This document shows positions 1 through 6,523 of a stretch of DNA of 8,032 nucleotides, piece by piece. Within the stretch, counting starts at the first letter, position 1; each line of letters opens with the position of its first letter. The stretch spans positions 1-8,032 of the forward strand of contig JASLBZ010000202.1 of the NCBI GenBank assembly GCA_030146285.1. The letters are read 5' to 3'. A model generated the notes under the pieces. The model was given only the letters and a program-made list of their open reading frames with translations. It did not search any database and was not told the DNA's origin. A program made the position numbers and the translations under genes. Source of the stretch: Neisseriaceae bacterium (lineage in GTDB: Bacteria; Pseudomonadota; Gammaproteobacteria; Burkholderiales; Neisseriaceae).

Positions 1-1473
1 TAACTTCAAAGCACCTTCAAGTGCAATCGGGTAATGAATACCACGACCCAAAAATAAAGCGTTTTGATGTTGTGAGAATTGTTGTGACCAAACACTGATT
101 TGTGGTTCCAAATTCAATGTGTGTTGGATTGTGCCAGGCAAGTTGCGTAATTCCTGGCTGTATTGTGCCTTGTCTTCATTGCTAACAAAGCCACGCACAT
201 GGCCTAAGCTAACTGCCAAGCCAAACAAGGCCACCAATTGGGTGGTGAATGCTTTGGTTGAGGCAACGCCAATTTCCACGCCAGCGCGGGTGTAAAAGAC
301 CAATGAGCTTTCGCGAGGTAAGGCACTTTCCATCACGTTGCAAATGGATAGGCTGTATTGGTGACCCAATTTTTTCGCGTATTTTAATGCTTCTAATGTG
401 TCCAAAGTTTCGCCAGATTGCGATAAGGTCAATACCAATTGCTTGGGATTGGCTATCACATCGCGGTAGCGGTATTCGCTGGCCACTTCAACATCTGTTG
501 GGATTTTGGCAATGCTTTCTAGCCAATATTTGGCAGTGAGACCTGCATAAAAAGAGGTGCCACAAGCCAAAATTTTGATGCTATCAATGTCTTTGAAAAT
601 GGCATCGGCTTTGTCACCAAAAATCACAGGATTGAAATCATCGTCAATCAAAACTTCTGCTGTGTCAGCAATGGCTTTGGGTTGTTCGTAGATTTCTTTT
701 TGCATGAAATGGCTGTATGGACCAAGCTCCAAAGAAGACAAAGATAAATTGGATATTTTGACTTCACGCGTGACCGCATGGCGGTTGGCATCAACCAATT
801 GTTCAATGCCATGGGAACTTAAGCGAGCGATGTCACCATCTTCTAAGAACACAATATTGCGCGTGTGAGCAATCACAGCGGAAACATCAGAAGCAATAAA
901 GGTTTCATTCTCACCCAAAGCAATGAGCAGTGGGCAGCCCATGCGAGCAACCACCAATTCATCGGCTTGGTCTTTGGCAATCACGGCAATGGCAAATGCG
1001 CCATGAAAGCGAGCACAGGCAGCCTGAACGGCTGCGAATAAATGCTGTGCATGTTCGTGGGTGTATTCATAATGAATGCTGTGGGCAATGATTTCAGTAT
1101 CGGTTTGCGATGTGAATTCATAACCCAATGTTTCTAGGCGTTTGCGCTCGGTTTCAAAGTTCTCAATAATACCGTTGTGCACAACAGCAATTAAATCGTG
1201 AGAAACATGAGGGTGAGCATTTGGTTCAGTAACGCCACCGTGGGTTGCCCAACGGGTATGTCCGATGCCCAGTTTGCTAAATAGTTTGGCTTCATTCGTT
1301 GCTCGACCCAATTCGGCCACACGACCGACACGGCGAATGCGTTCAATGCCATTGTCGGTTAAAACCGCAATGCCAGCTGAGTCGTAGCCACGATATTCGA
1401 GATGTTGTAAGCCGTCAACCAAGAAGTTGACGACGTTTTGATGTTGCCTGATGGCGCCAACAATACCGCACAT
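1..1473 (-). CDS. glmS: Glutamine--fructose-6-phosphate aminotransferase (isomerizing), C-terminus cut by window edge
   Basis: GlmS converts fructose-6-phosphate and glutamine to glucosamine-6-phosphate and glutamate in the cytoplasm, the entry step to UDP-GlcNAc. The frame is open for 491 codons from ATG at 1473 to base 1. Full-length family members have about 609 residues, so roughly the last 118 lie outside the window. The start is sure: it reads MCGIVGAI, and Cys2 becomes the N-terminal nucleophile once Met is removed. Glutaminase (Ntn) domain landmarks are YRGYDSAG (27-34), HTRWATHG (72-79), HNGIIEN (99-105) and TDTE (124-127). The first SIS sugar-isomerase domain shows CGTS (304-307), SQSGETLDT (351-359) and VASTKAFTT (403-411). 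The second SIS domain has begun, with LEGALKL (485-491) at the edge. A good Shine-Dalgarno overlaps the glmU stop 10 bases upstream, so translation is probably coupled to glmU. Every codon was read through and no frameshift was seen. Confidence 0.98.
   Translation of the reverse strand, partial: MCGIVGAIRQHQNVVNFLVDGLQHLEYRGYDSAGIAVLTDNGIERIRRVGRVAELGRATNEAKLFSKLGIGHTRWATHGGVTEPNAHPHVSHDLIAVVHNGIIENFETERKRLETLGYEFTSQTDTEIIAHSIHYEYTHEHAQHLFAAVQAACARFHGAFAIAVIAKDQADELVVARMGCPLLIALGENETFIASDVSAVIAHTRNIVFLEDGDIARLSSHGIEQLVDANRHAVTREVKISNLSLSSLELGPYSHFMQKEIYEQPKAIADTAEVLIDDDFNPVIFGDKADAIFKDIDSIKILACGTSFYAGLTAKYWLESIAKIPTDVEVASEYRYRDVIANPKQLVLTLSQSGETLDTLEALKYAKKLGHQYSLSICNVMESALPRESSLVFYTRAGVEIGVASTKAFTTQLVALFGLAVSLGHVRGFVSNEDKAQYSQELRNLPGTIQHTLNLEPQISVWSQQFSQHQNALFLGRGIHYPIALEGALKL
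1017..1028 (+). repeat. DNA uptake sequence, Kingella-type dialect (AGGCAGCCTGAA), inside glmS
   Basis: This is an exact match to the 12-mer that I know as the AG-king dialect of the Neisseriaceae DNA uptake sequence. That motif is recognised by the pilus protein ComP during natural transformation. It lies inside the glmS glutaminase domain, where the gene (opposite strand) encodes part of a VQAACA stretch. The same 12-mer recurs at 5903-5914. About 0.001 copies of a given 12-mer are expected by chance in both strands of a window this size. The dialect name is from memory. Confidence 0.7.
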
Positions 1474-1479
1474 GATAAG

Positions 1480-1485
1480 TCCTTT
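1480..1485 (-). promoter_or_regulatory. glmS ribosome binding site overlapping the glmU stop codon
   Basis: On the minus strand the sequence reads AAAGGA, then six bases, then the glmS ATG. The first two A bases belong to the TAA stop of glmU. Ribosomes ending glmU are therefore already at the glmS start signal, which suggests translational coupling. This site also confirms the start at 1473. Confidence 0.8.
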
Positions 1486-2866
1486 AGGATTTTTTATCGG
1501 TTTTTTCTGGTCTTTTCCAGTTGGCCAAACTCACTTGGCGTGAGCGTCCAATGGTCAATTGGTTTTCTGGGCAGGTTTTGGTAATCACACTGCCAGCACC
1601 GGTGGTAGCTAAATTTTCAATCGTTAAAGGCGCGACCATCATGGTGCCAGAGCCAATGCGAACTTGGTCTCCAATAACGGTTTTGAATTTGTTCACACCA
1701 TCGTAATTACAGGTAATGCTGCCTGCACCAATATTGGATTGTGTGCCAATAACAGCATCACCCAAATAGGTTAAATGGTTGGCTTTGCTGCCATTGCCAA
1801 TGGTGGTATTTTTTACTTCTACAAAGTTGCCAATGTGCACGTTTTCACCCAGTTTGGCATTGGGGCGTAAGCGTGCAAATGGGCCGATGCGAGAGTCTGC
1901 ACCAACTTCACAGTTTTCCAAATGACTAAAAGGTGCAACCTGAACGCCAGCTGCAATGTGAACATTTTTTAAGACCACATGTGCACCAATCTGAACATCA
2001 TCACCAAGAACGCAATCGCCTTCGATAACAACACCAACGTCAATGCTGACATCTTGGCCATGTTTTAGTGAGCCACGCAAATCAAAACGAGCAGGATCAG
2101 CCAAGGTCACGCCGCCAACCAATAGTTGATGGGCATTGTCTAGCTGAAAAATGCGCTCTAATTCGGCCAACTGAACCTTATTGTTGATGCCGGCAGCCAA
2201 ATGGTGTTTGGCAACCTGAAGGCCTTGAACTTTTTTACCTTCTTGTACTGCCAAGGCAATCACATCGGTTAAATAATATTCGCCTTGGTTATTGTTGTTT
2301 TGCAAAGCGTGCAGCCAAGAGCCAATGTGTTGGTTTGGTAAGCTTAATAGACCCGTATTGAATTCTTGAATGGCTTTTTGCTCAGCATTGGCATCTTTTT
2401 CTTCCACAATACCAACAATTTCATTGTCGCTGTTGCGAATAATGCGACCATAGCCGGTGGCGTCGGTAATTGTGTCAGTTAACAAGCTCACATCATCACC
2501 TGTGGCAATGGTGCTTAAGTCTTGTAGGGTTTTTACGTCAATCAAAGGCACGTCACCGTACAACACCAAGGTGCGACCCGTTTCAGGTAAGTGGGGTAAA
2601 GCCATTTTTAAAGCGTGGCCCGTGCCCAATTGCTCGGTTTGTTCTACCCAATTAACATCATAGGGTGTTGCTGCTATTACAGCCTCTTTGCCATGGCCAA
2701 CGACGACCGTCATACTTTTAGGTTGCAGAGCTTGAGCAGTTTCGATTACACGCGCCAAAAGGCTTTTGCCACCAATTTGGTGTAAAACCTTAGGTTGTTT
2801 TGAATACATGCGCGTGCCTTTGCCCGCAGCTAAAATCACGATGTGCAAATCGTTTAATGCTTGCAT
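1484..2866 (-). CDS. glmU: Bifunctional glucosamine-1-phosphate N-acetyltransferase / N-acetylglucosamine-1-phosphate uridyltransferase
   Basis: GlmU makes UDP-GlcNAc in two cytoplasmic steps. The C-terminal half acetylates glucosamine-1-phosphate with acetyl-CoA, and the N-terminal half adds UMP from UTP. The protein has 460 residues against 456 in E. coli, so it is full length. The uridyltransferase half (about 1-230) shows LAAGKGTRM (12-20) with Lys26, QLGTGHA (79-85), YGDVPLI (103-109) with the metal-binding Asp105, TGYGRI (137-142), VEEKDA (154-159) and EFNTG (168-172). The acetyltransferase half is a left-handed beta-helix of hexapeptide repeats, with NHLTYLG starting at 363 (His364 is the expected catalytic base, E. 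coli His363), NIGAG and TCNYDG. The C-terminal tail is Lys-rich. The start at 2866 sits directly before the nucleotide-binding loop. Its Shine-Dalgarno is only a purine run (AAGAAAGA), so weak. It lies 34 bases after the lipoprotein gene and 10 bases before glmS. Confidence 0.98.
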   Translation of the reverse strand: MQALNDLHIVILAAGKGTRMYSKQPKVLHQIGGKSLLARVIETAQALQPKSMTVVVGHGKEAVIAATPYDVNWVEQTEQLGTGHALKMALPHLPETGRTLVLYGDVPLIDVKTLQDLSTIATGDDVSLLTDTITDATGYGRIIRNSDNEIVGIVEEKDANAEQKAIQEFNTGLLSLPNQHIGSWLHALQNNNNQGEYYLTDVIALAVQEGKKVQGLQVAKHHLAAGINNKVQLAELERIFQLDNAHQLLVGGVTLADPARFDLRGSLKHGQDVSIDVGVVIEGDCVLGDDVQIGAHVVLKNVHIAAGVQVAPFSHLENCEVGADSRIGPFARLRPNAKLGENVHIGNFVEVKNTTIGNGSKANHLTYLGDAVIGTQSNIGAGSITCNYDGVNKFKTVIGDQVRIGSGTMMVAPLTIENLATTGAGSVITKTCPENQLTIGRSRQVSLANWKRPEKTDKKS

Positions 2867-2900
2867 AGTGCGTCTTTCTTACTCAATCGATTGCCAATAA

Positions 2901-3176
2901 TTAATTGCTTAATTGGGATTTGTCCCAATGGGTGTTTTCTACTTCTGGTTCTAGCTCTGGATTGACATGCGGTTCTACATGACGCACAGGGCGGTATTGG
3001 TTAAAGCGTTGATTGGAAGAATAAGTGCCATCTTCATAATAAACAGCTGCACCACGTGGTGTGGTTTGTTGTAAACCACGGGAGCCATCTTTTTTGGTGT
3101 ATGTTTCCCAACTGCACGCACTTAAACTCATTATTCCCAAGACAATGGCGCTGATGCTGAATATTTTTTTAATCAT
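2901..3176 (-). CDS. Small putative lipoprotein, function unknown
   Basis: The 91-residue protein starts with a type II signal peptide: Lys3-Lys4, a hydrophobic stretch (5-17), then the lipobox LSAC (18-21). Lipidation at Cys21 would leave a mature protein of about 71 residues anchored to a membrane. The residue after Cys is Ser, which does not suggest inner-membrane retention, so the outer membrane is likelier (inference). The mature part is polar, with a KKDGSRG turn (about 28-34), an AVYYEDGTY segment (about 44-52), several Arg/Tyr/His residues, and a Pro/Glu-rich stretch (about 69-80). I recognise no named domain. It lies 20 bases after the HAD gene and 34 bases before glmU on the same strand, so it is probably cotranscribed with cell-wall precursor genes. 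A purine run GAAAG about 10 bases upstream is the only ribosome-binding signal. The coding call is well supported; the role is open. Confidence 0.85.
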   Translation of the reverse strand: MIKKIFSISAIVLGIMSLSACSWETYTKKDGSRGLQQTTPRGAAVYYEDGTYSSNQRFNQYRPVRHVEPHVNPELEPEVENTHWDKSQLSN

Positions 3177-3196
3177 GACGCATAACTTTCGTTGTT

Positions 3197-3847
3197 TTAA
3201 TGGTTGTTATTCCATTGTAGGTAAATAGGCAGTAAATGTTGTAGGTGATGGGCATAAGCATCACTTACGGGGTTGTCATGGCTTTGTGGACCAAACCAAA
3301 TGGTTTTCATCCCCATGTTCTTGGCTGTCACCAGATTCGCAAGGCTGTCGTCGACCATAATACAGTGGCGTGGATGCAGGTTGTGTTGTTCGCAAATTAG
3401 GCGAAAGCCATCTGGTTCTGGCTTGTAAAGGTAGTTTACATCATCTATGCCGTAGGCTGCCTCAAAACAGTCGCTTATTTTAAGCGTTGACAATAAATGT
3501 TGTACATAAAAAGATGGACCATTGGAAAAAACAATTTTGGGTGCGGCAATTTGTTGTAGGTTTTCCAGAAGATTGTCTTCTGCTACCAAGGCTTTACTGA
3601 TGGGGTCTAAAGGGTGAGAGTGGTGCAAAAACTCACTCACATCAACATGCGGGTGGTGGATTTTAAGTCCTGCCAATGTGGCACCATAATGATGCCAATA
3701 ATGCACGCGCAAATCTGAGGCATCCTGTAATTCCAAATCAAGCGCTTGTGCCATGTATTGGGTCATGGCGATGTTGATAATGTCAAAAATGCCAGAGTCC
3801 GCATGGTGTAAGGTGTTGTCTAAGTCAAAAATCCAAGTGGGCGACAT
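3197..3847 (-). CDS. HAD-superfamily hydrolase, pyrimidine 5'-nucleotidase-like
   Basis: This 216-residue cytoplasmic phosphatase has all four HAD motifs. Motif I is FDLDNTL (7-13), with nucleophile Asp8 and acid/base Asp10. Motif II is FSNG (107-110), with Ser108. Motif III is Lys142 in YKPEPDGF. Motif IV is MVDDS (164-168), with Asp166 and Asp167. The helical cap lies between motifs I and II (about 16-90), as in subfamily IA. Overall pattern, including the YGATLAGL segment (54-61) followed by a His-rich stretch, fits the pyrimidine 5'-nucleotidase-like (TIGR01993-type) group, which dephosphorylates small phosphate esters such as UMP or CMP; the true substrate cannot be read from sequence. 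His makes up about 9 percent of residues. An in-frame TAA two codons upstream and the position of motif I fix the start at 3847. No clear Shine-Dalgarno is seen. It is probably the first gene of the glmU-glmS operon. Confidence 0.9.
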   Translation of the reverse strand: MSPTWIFDLDNTLHHADSGIFDIINIAMTQYMAQALDLELQDASDLRVHYWHHYGATLAGLKIHHPHVDVSEFLHHSHPLDPISKALVAEDNLLENLQQIAAPKIVFSNGPSFYVQHLLSTLKISDCFEAAYGIDDVNYLYKPEPDGFRLICEQHNLHPRHCIMVDDSLANLVTAKNMGMKTIWFGPQSHDNPVSDAYAHHLQHLLPIYLQWNNNH

Positions 3848-3853
3848 GGCTTA

Positions 3854-3866
3854 AGCATTTCATGCT
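3854..3866. repeat. Short inverted repeat AGCAT-N3-ATGCT in the HAD-gene leader
   Basis: A perfect 5-base inverted repeat with a 3-base spacer lies 7-19 bases before the HAD start codon, downstream of the proposed leftward -10 box. It could be a small operator or a weak RNA hairpin near the ribosome entry site. It is short enough to be chance. Confidence 0.25.
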
Positions 3867-3879
3867 AAATGAAGATAAT

Positions 3880-3890
3880 GCTATTATAGC
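3880..3890. promoter_or_regulatory. Overlapping divergent -10 elements in an 11-base palindrome
   Basis: The sequence GCTAT-T-ATAGC is a perfect inverted repeat around one central base. On the minus strand it contains a consensus -10 box TATAAT (3888-3883), placing a leftward start roughly 30 bases before the HAD gene. On the plus strand it contains TATTAT (3882-3887), five of six to consensus, which would give a thiB leader of about 50 bases. No good -35 box is seen for either direction: the leftward candidate TGTGAG and rightward candidate TTCATG are poor. The region lies between two divergent operons, where promoters are expected. Confidence 0.4.
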
Positions 3891-3931
3891 GTATCTCTGG
3901 CATGACTCACACATGACATCACTTGGCTTTT

Positions 3932-3936
3932 AGGAA
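3932..3936 (+). promoter_or_regulatory. thiB ribosome binding site (AGGAA)
   Basis: AGGAA lies 10 bases before ATG at 3947, and supports that start over an in-frame TTG at 3923. The TTG would place eight polar residues in front of a normal signal peptide and has no ribosome-binding signal of its own. Confidence 0.6.
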
Positions 3937-3946
3937 TGAAAAAACA

Positions 3947-4957
3947 ATGAAAAAAATACTCTTGGGTTTATTGGGCGGCTTACTCATATTGGCGCAACCG
4001 GCTTTGGCGCAAAAAACATTGCGTGTGGCCGTGCACAATTCATTTGCCTTGCCTTCGTCCATGTTAGAAGCCTTTGAGAAAGACAATCAGGTGAAAGTCA
4101 GTATTGTTAAAATGGGCGATTCTGGTGAAATGTTGAATAAGCTGATTTTAACCAAGGCCAAGCCTGTTGCCGATGTGGTTTATGGTTTGGACAATGCTTC
4201 TGTTTTTAAGGCGCAGCAAGCCGGAATTTTGGCGCCTGTACAACCTAAGATGAATAATCAGGCCAGAGCACAAGTGCCTTACGCTGTCAGTATTGATTAT
4301 GCCTATGTCACCATTAATTACGATAAGGCATGGTTTAAGAGTCGTGGTTTGGCATTGCCTAAAACCTTAAATGATTTAACTTTGCCGCAATATAAAAATT
4401 TATTGGTTATGCCCAATCCAGCGACATCGAGCCCAGGTTTGGCATTTTTGATGGCCAATATTGAAGGTTGGGGCGAGGAAAGAGCATTTGCTTGGTGGGC
4501 AAAAATGCGAGCCAATGGTGTGAAAGTCAGCAAGGGCTGGAGTGAGGCTTATTATACTGAATTTACCCAAAATGGCGGTTCACGACCTTTGGTGGTGAGC
4601 TATGCCAGCAGTCCTGCTGCTGAGGTTTTCTTCAGTAAGAAGAAGTTAACAGAATCACCGACAGGCAATTTGTTTTTGGGCGGTGGCACATTTCGCCAAA
4701 TAGAAGCCGCTGCGGTATTGAAAGGCAGCCAGAATGTGGCAGACAGTCAGGCATTCATTGCATTTTTACGTGACAAACCAGTACAAACAGCCATGCAAAC
4801 ACAAATGTGGGTTTATCCAGTGAATAAAAATGTGCTGCTGGTTCCCGAGTTTCGTTTTGCTCAGCTACCCAAAAAACACAGTACGCCCAATGCGCAAACC
4901 ATGAGCAATAAGCAAAAAGAATGGGTGAGTCAGTGGACACGGATTGTGTTGCGTTAA
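3947..4957 (+). CDS. thiB: Thiamine ABC transporter, periplasmic substrate-binding protein
   Basis: ThiB (TbpA) captures thiamine, and in E. coli also its phosphates, in the periplasm and delivers it to ThiP. The product has 336 residues. It begins with a Sec signal peptide, Lys2-Lys3 plus a hydrophobic core, and a predicted cut after PALA (Ala21), with Gln22 first in the mature protein. No lipobox is present. Family-typical segments are LTKAKPVADVVYGLDN (68-83), NPATSSPGLAF (157-167), KGWSEAY (196-202), SYASSP (218-223) and MWVYPV (287-292); the KGWSEAY and W-x-YPV regions form ligand contacts in E. coli TbpA. The N-terminal HNSF (30-33) replaces the YDSF of E. coli. I recall HDSF in actinobacterial members, so this is probably a family variant. 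Its C-terminus (KEWVSQWTRIV) also matches the family. Genes thiP and thiQ follow directly, which supports the call. Exact ligand is inferred. Confidence 0.87.
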   Translation: MKKILLGLLGGLLILAQPALAQKTLRVAVHNSFALPSSMLEAFEKDNQVKVSIVKMGDSGEMLNKLILTKAKPVADVVYGLDNASVFKAQQAGILAPVQPKMNNQARAQVPYAVSIDYAYVTINYDKAWFKSRGLALPKTLNDLTLPQYKNLLVMPNPATSSPGLAFLMANIEGWGEERAFAWWAKMRANGVKVSKGWSEAYYTEFTQNGGSRPLVVSYASSPAAEVFFSKKKLTESPTGNLFLGGGTFRQIEAAAVLKGSQNVADSQAFIAFLRDKPVQTAMQTQMWVYPVNKNVLLVPEFRFAQLPKKHSTPNAQTMSNKQKEWVSQWTRIVLR

Positions 4958-4969
4958 GTTTTTAATTTC

Positions 4970-6523
4970 ATGAATAGTTTAACACGCCAAAAGTATCAGG
5001 CAGCTTTGGCCGGCATCTTGCCTGTGATTGTCTTGATGGTTTTGGTCATTATGCCTCTTGTTGCCATTGTTCAATATGATCAAGCAAGCATGAGCTTTTC
5101 TGTCTTGCAAGATGATTATATTCGTTGGCGCATTGTTTGGACGTTCTTACAAGCATTGGCAACCAGTATACTGACCATGGTTTTAAGTGTGCCATTGGCA
5201 TGGATGCTCAGTCGCTATCAATTTTTTGGCCGGCAGGCTTTATTGAAATTGTTGTTATTGCCCTTTGTGATGCCAACTTTGGTGGCAGGCATGGGTGTTT
5301 TGGCATTGTTTGGCCCCAAAGGTTATTTGGGTGTGGATTTAAGCGATACACCATGGCTTTTGATTTACGGCAATGTGTTTTTTAATTTGCCTATTATGGT
5401 GCGAGCGCTCTTACAAGGCTTTATTTTGGTGCCACAAAACAGACTCTATGCAGCCAGAAGTTTGGGCTCTAGTGCGTGGCAAGCTTTTTGGTGTGTTAGC
5501 CTCCCTGTGCTTAAGCCATGGCTTACGGGGGCGGCATGTTTGGTTTTCTTGTATTGTTTTTCAGGTTTTGGGTTGGCATTGGTTTTGGGTGGTATGCAAT
5601 ACTCAACGGTTGAAGTTGAAATCTACCAACTCATCGCTTATGAACTGGATCTTAGCACGGCCAGTGTTTTGGCTTTGATTATGTTGTGTGGCACGGCTGT
5701 GGCTGCCTTGTTGTATGCGTGGATTAGTCGTGGTTCGTGCGTACCATTGGATCAGCAACGGCAAACCTTACAAAAACCCAAACACATTCAAGAGCACATT
5801 GGCATTGCAATGGGTGTTTTATTTTTGTTGTTTTGTTGTGCCGCACCCTTACTTGCTGTGTTATTCCAAGCACTAGGAGCAGGCAGCAGTTGGCAAATAT
5901 TAAGGCAGCCTGAAACATGGTTGGCCATTGGTAACAGCTTGCGTTTTACTGGCATGGCACTGATTTGTGCTACTGCATTGGGTTTGTTACATGCTATTTG
6001 GGCACACCGATTTAAACTGGGTCGCATCAGCACATTTTTGCCTTTTATGGTGTCTCCTGTGGTGATTGCATTTGGTTTGTTACTGACTTATCCAGAGTGG
6101 ACAGCATCCTTAGGCATTCTTATTGCTGCTTATACCTTATTGGCTTACCCTTTTATTACCAAAGACGTTTTGTCTGTCTTGGATACGTTGCCAGTTAAAT
6201 ACATTCAGGCTGCCAGAAGCTTAGGGGCAAAGCGCTACCAAGTGTTGTGGTTGGTTATTTTGCCATTGATCAAGCCATCACTTCGGCGAGGCATGACATT
6301 TGCTGCCGCAACCTGCGTAGGTGAGTTTGCTGCCACATTATTTTTGTCCAGACCCGAATGGAATACGCTAACCACTTTGATTTATCAATTATTGGGTAGG
6401 GCAGGCAAAGCAAATTATGATGCAGCGATGGTTTTGTCGCTGGTGTTAATGCTGTTAGCGGGTTTGATTTTTTTGCTGTTGGATGACAATGGTGATGTGG
6501 CAGAACGAAAGCAAGGACGTTAA
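4970..6523 (+). CDS. thiP: Thiamine ABC transporter, fused two-domain permease
   Basis: ThiP forms the inner-membrane channel that receives thiamine from ThiB. The protein has 517 residues, close to 536 in E. coli. It consists of two tandem MetI-type permease domains (about 15-255 and 278-505), with roughly a dozen hydrophobic segments. Each half has an EAA loop that docks on the ATPase: AARSLGSSAWQAF near 161-173, with LPVLKPWL after it, and AARSLGAKRYQVL near 414-426, with LPLIKPSL after it. The LVLGGMQYSTVEVEIYQ region (about 204-220) matches the ThiP segment of E. coli (ALTLGG...TTIELAIYQ) particularly well. The linker between the halves (about 253-277) is polar and Lys/Gln-rich. ATG at 4970 lies 12 bases after thiB and has no clear Shine-Dalgarno, so translation is probably coupled. 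Its stop directly abuts the thiQ start. A perfect uptake-sequence motif encodes R312-Q-P-E315. Confidence 0.88.
   Translation: MNSLTRQKYQAALAGILPVIVLMVLVIMPLVAIVQYDQASMSFSVLQDDYIRWRIVWTFLQALATSILTMVLSVPLAWMLSRYQFFGRQALLKLLLLPFVMPTLVAGMGVLALFGPKGYLGVDLSDTPWLLIYGNVFFNLPIMVRALLQGFILVPQNRLYAARSLGSSAWQAFWCVSLPVLKPWLTGAACLVFLYCFSGFGLALVLGGMQYSTVEVEIYQLIAYELDLSTASVLALIMLCGTAVAALLYAWISRGSCVPLDQQRQTLQKPKHIQEHIGIAMGVLFLLFCCAAPLLAVLFQALGAGSSWQILRQPETWLAIGNSLRFTGMALICATALGLLHAIWAHRFKLGRISTFLPFMVSPVVIAFGLLLTYPEWTASLGILIAAYTLLAYPFITKDVLSVLDTLPVKYIQAARSLGAKRYQVLWLVILPLIKPSLRRGMTFAAATCVGEFAATLFLSRPEWNTLTTLIYQLLGRAGKANYDAAMVLSLVLMLLAGLIFLLLDDNGDVAERKQGR
5903..5914 (+). repeat. DNA uptake sequence, Kingella-type dialect (AGGCAGCCTGAA), inside thiP
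   Basis: This second exact copy of the 12-mer is in frame with thiP and encodes Arg-Gln-Pro-Glu (312-315), in a polar segment between hydrophobic stretches of the second permease half. Being codon-aligned in a probably tolerant loop fits selection for the motif. Nearby weaker copies are TGGCAGCCTGAA on the minus strand (6215-6204, 11 of 12) and AGGCAGCCAGAA (4723-4734, 11 of 12). Confidence 0.7.
6513..6517 (+). promoter_or_regulatory. thiQ ribosome binding site within the end of thiP
   Basis: AAGGA lies six bases before the thiQ ATG at 6524 and is inside the last codons of thiP. Stop and start abut as TAAATG, so the two genes are translationally coupled. Confidence 0.75.

Noticed and set aside
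249..539. Plus-strand open frame of 96 codons
   Set aside because: It lies wholly inside glmS on the other strand, which is confirmed codon by codon with family motifs.
3454..3465. AGGCTGCCTCAA, one base from the Simonsiella-type uptake sequence
   Set aside because: It is a single imperfect copy of a different dialect, while perfect copies in the window are Kingella type; probably chance within the HAD gene.
3923..3946. Upstream TTG start extending thiB by eight residues
   Set aside because: It adds polar residues in front of a normal signal peptide and has no ribosome-binding site; ATG at 3947 has AGGAA before it.
3936..3950. Tiny frame MKKQ whose TGA overlaps the thiB ATG, a possible leader peptide
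   Set aside because: The AGGA sequence directly abuts its ATG, which is too close for initiation, and A-rich sequence makes this likely chance.
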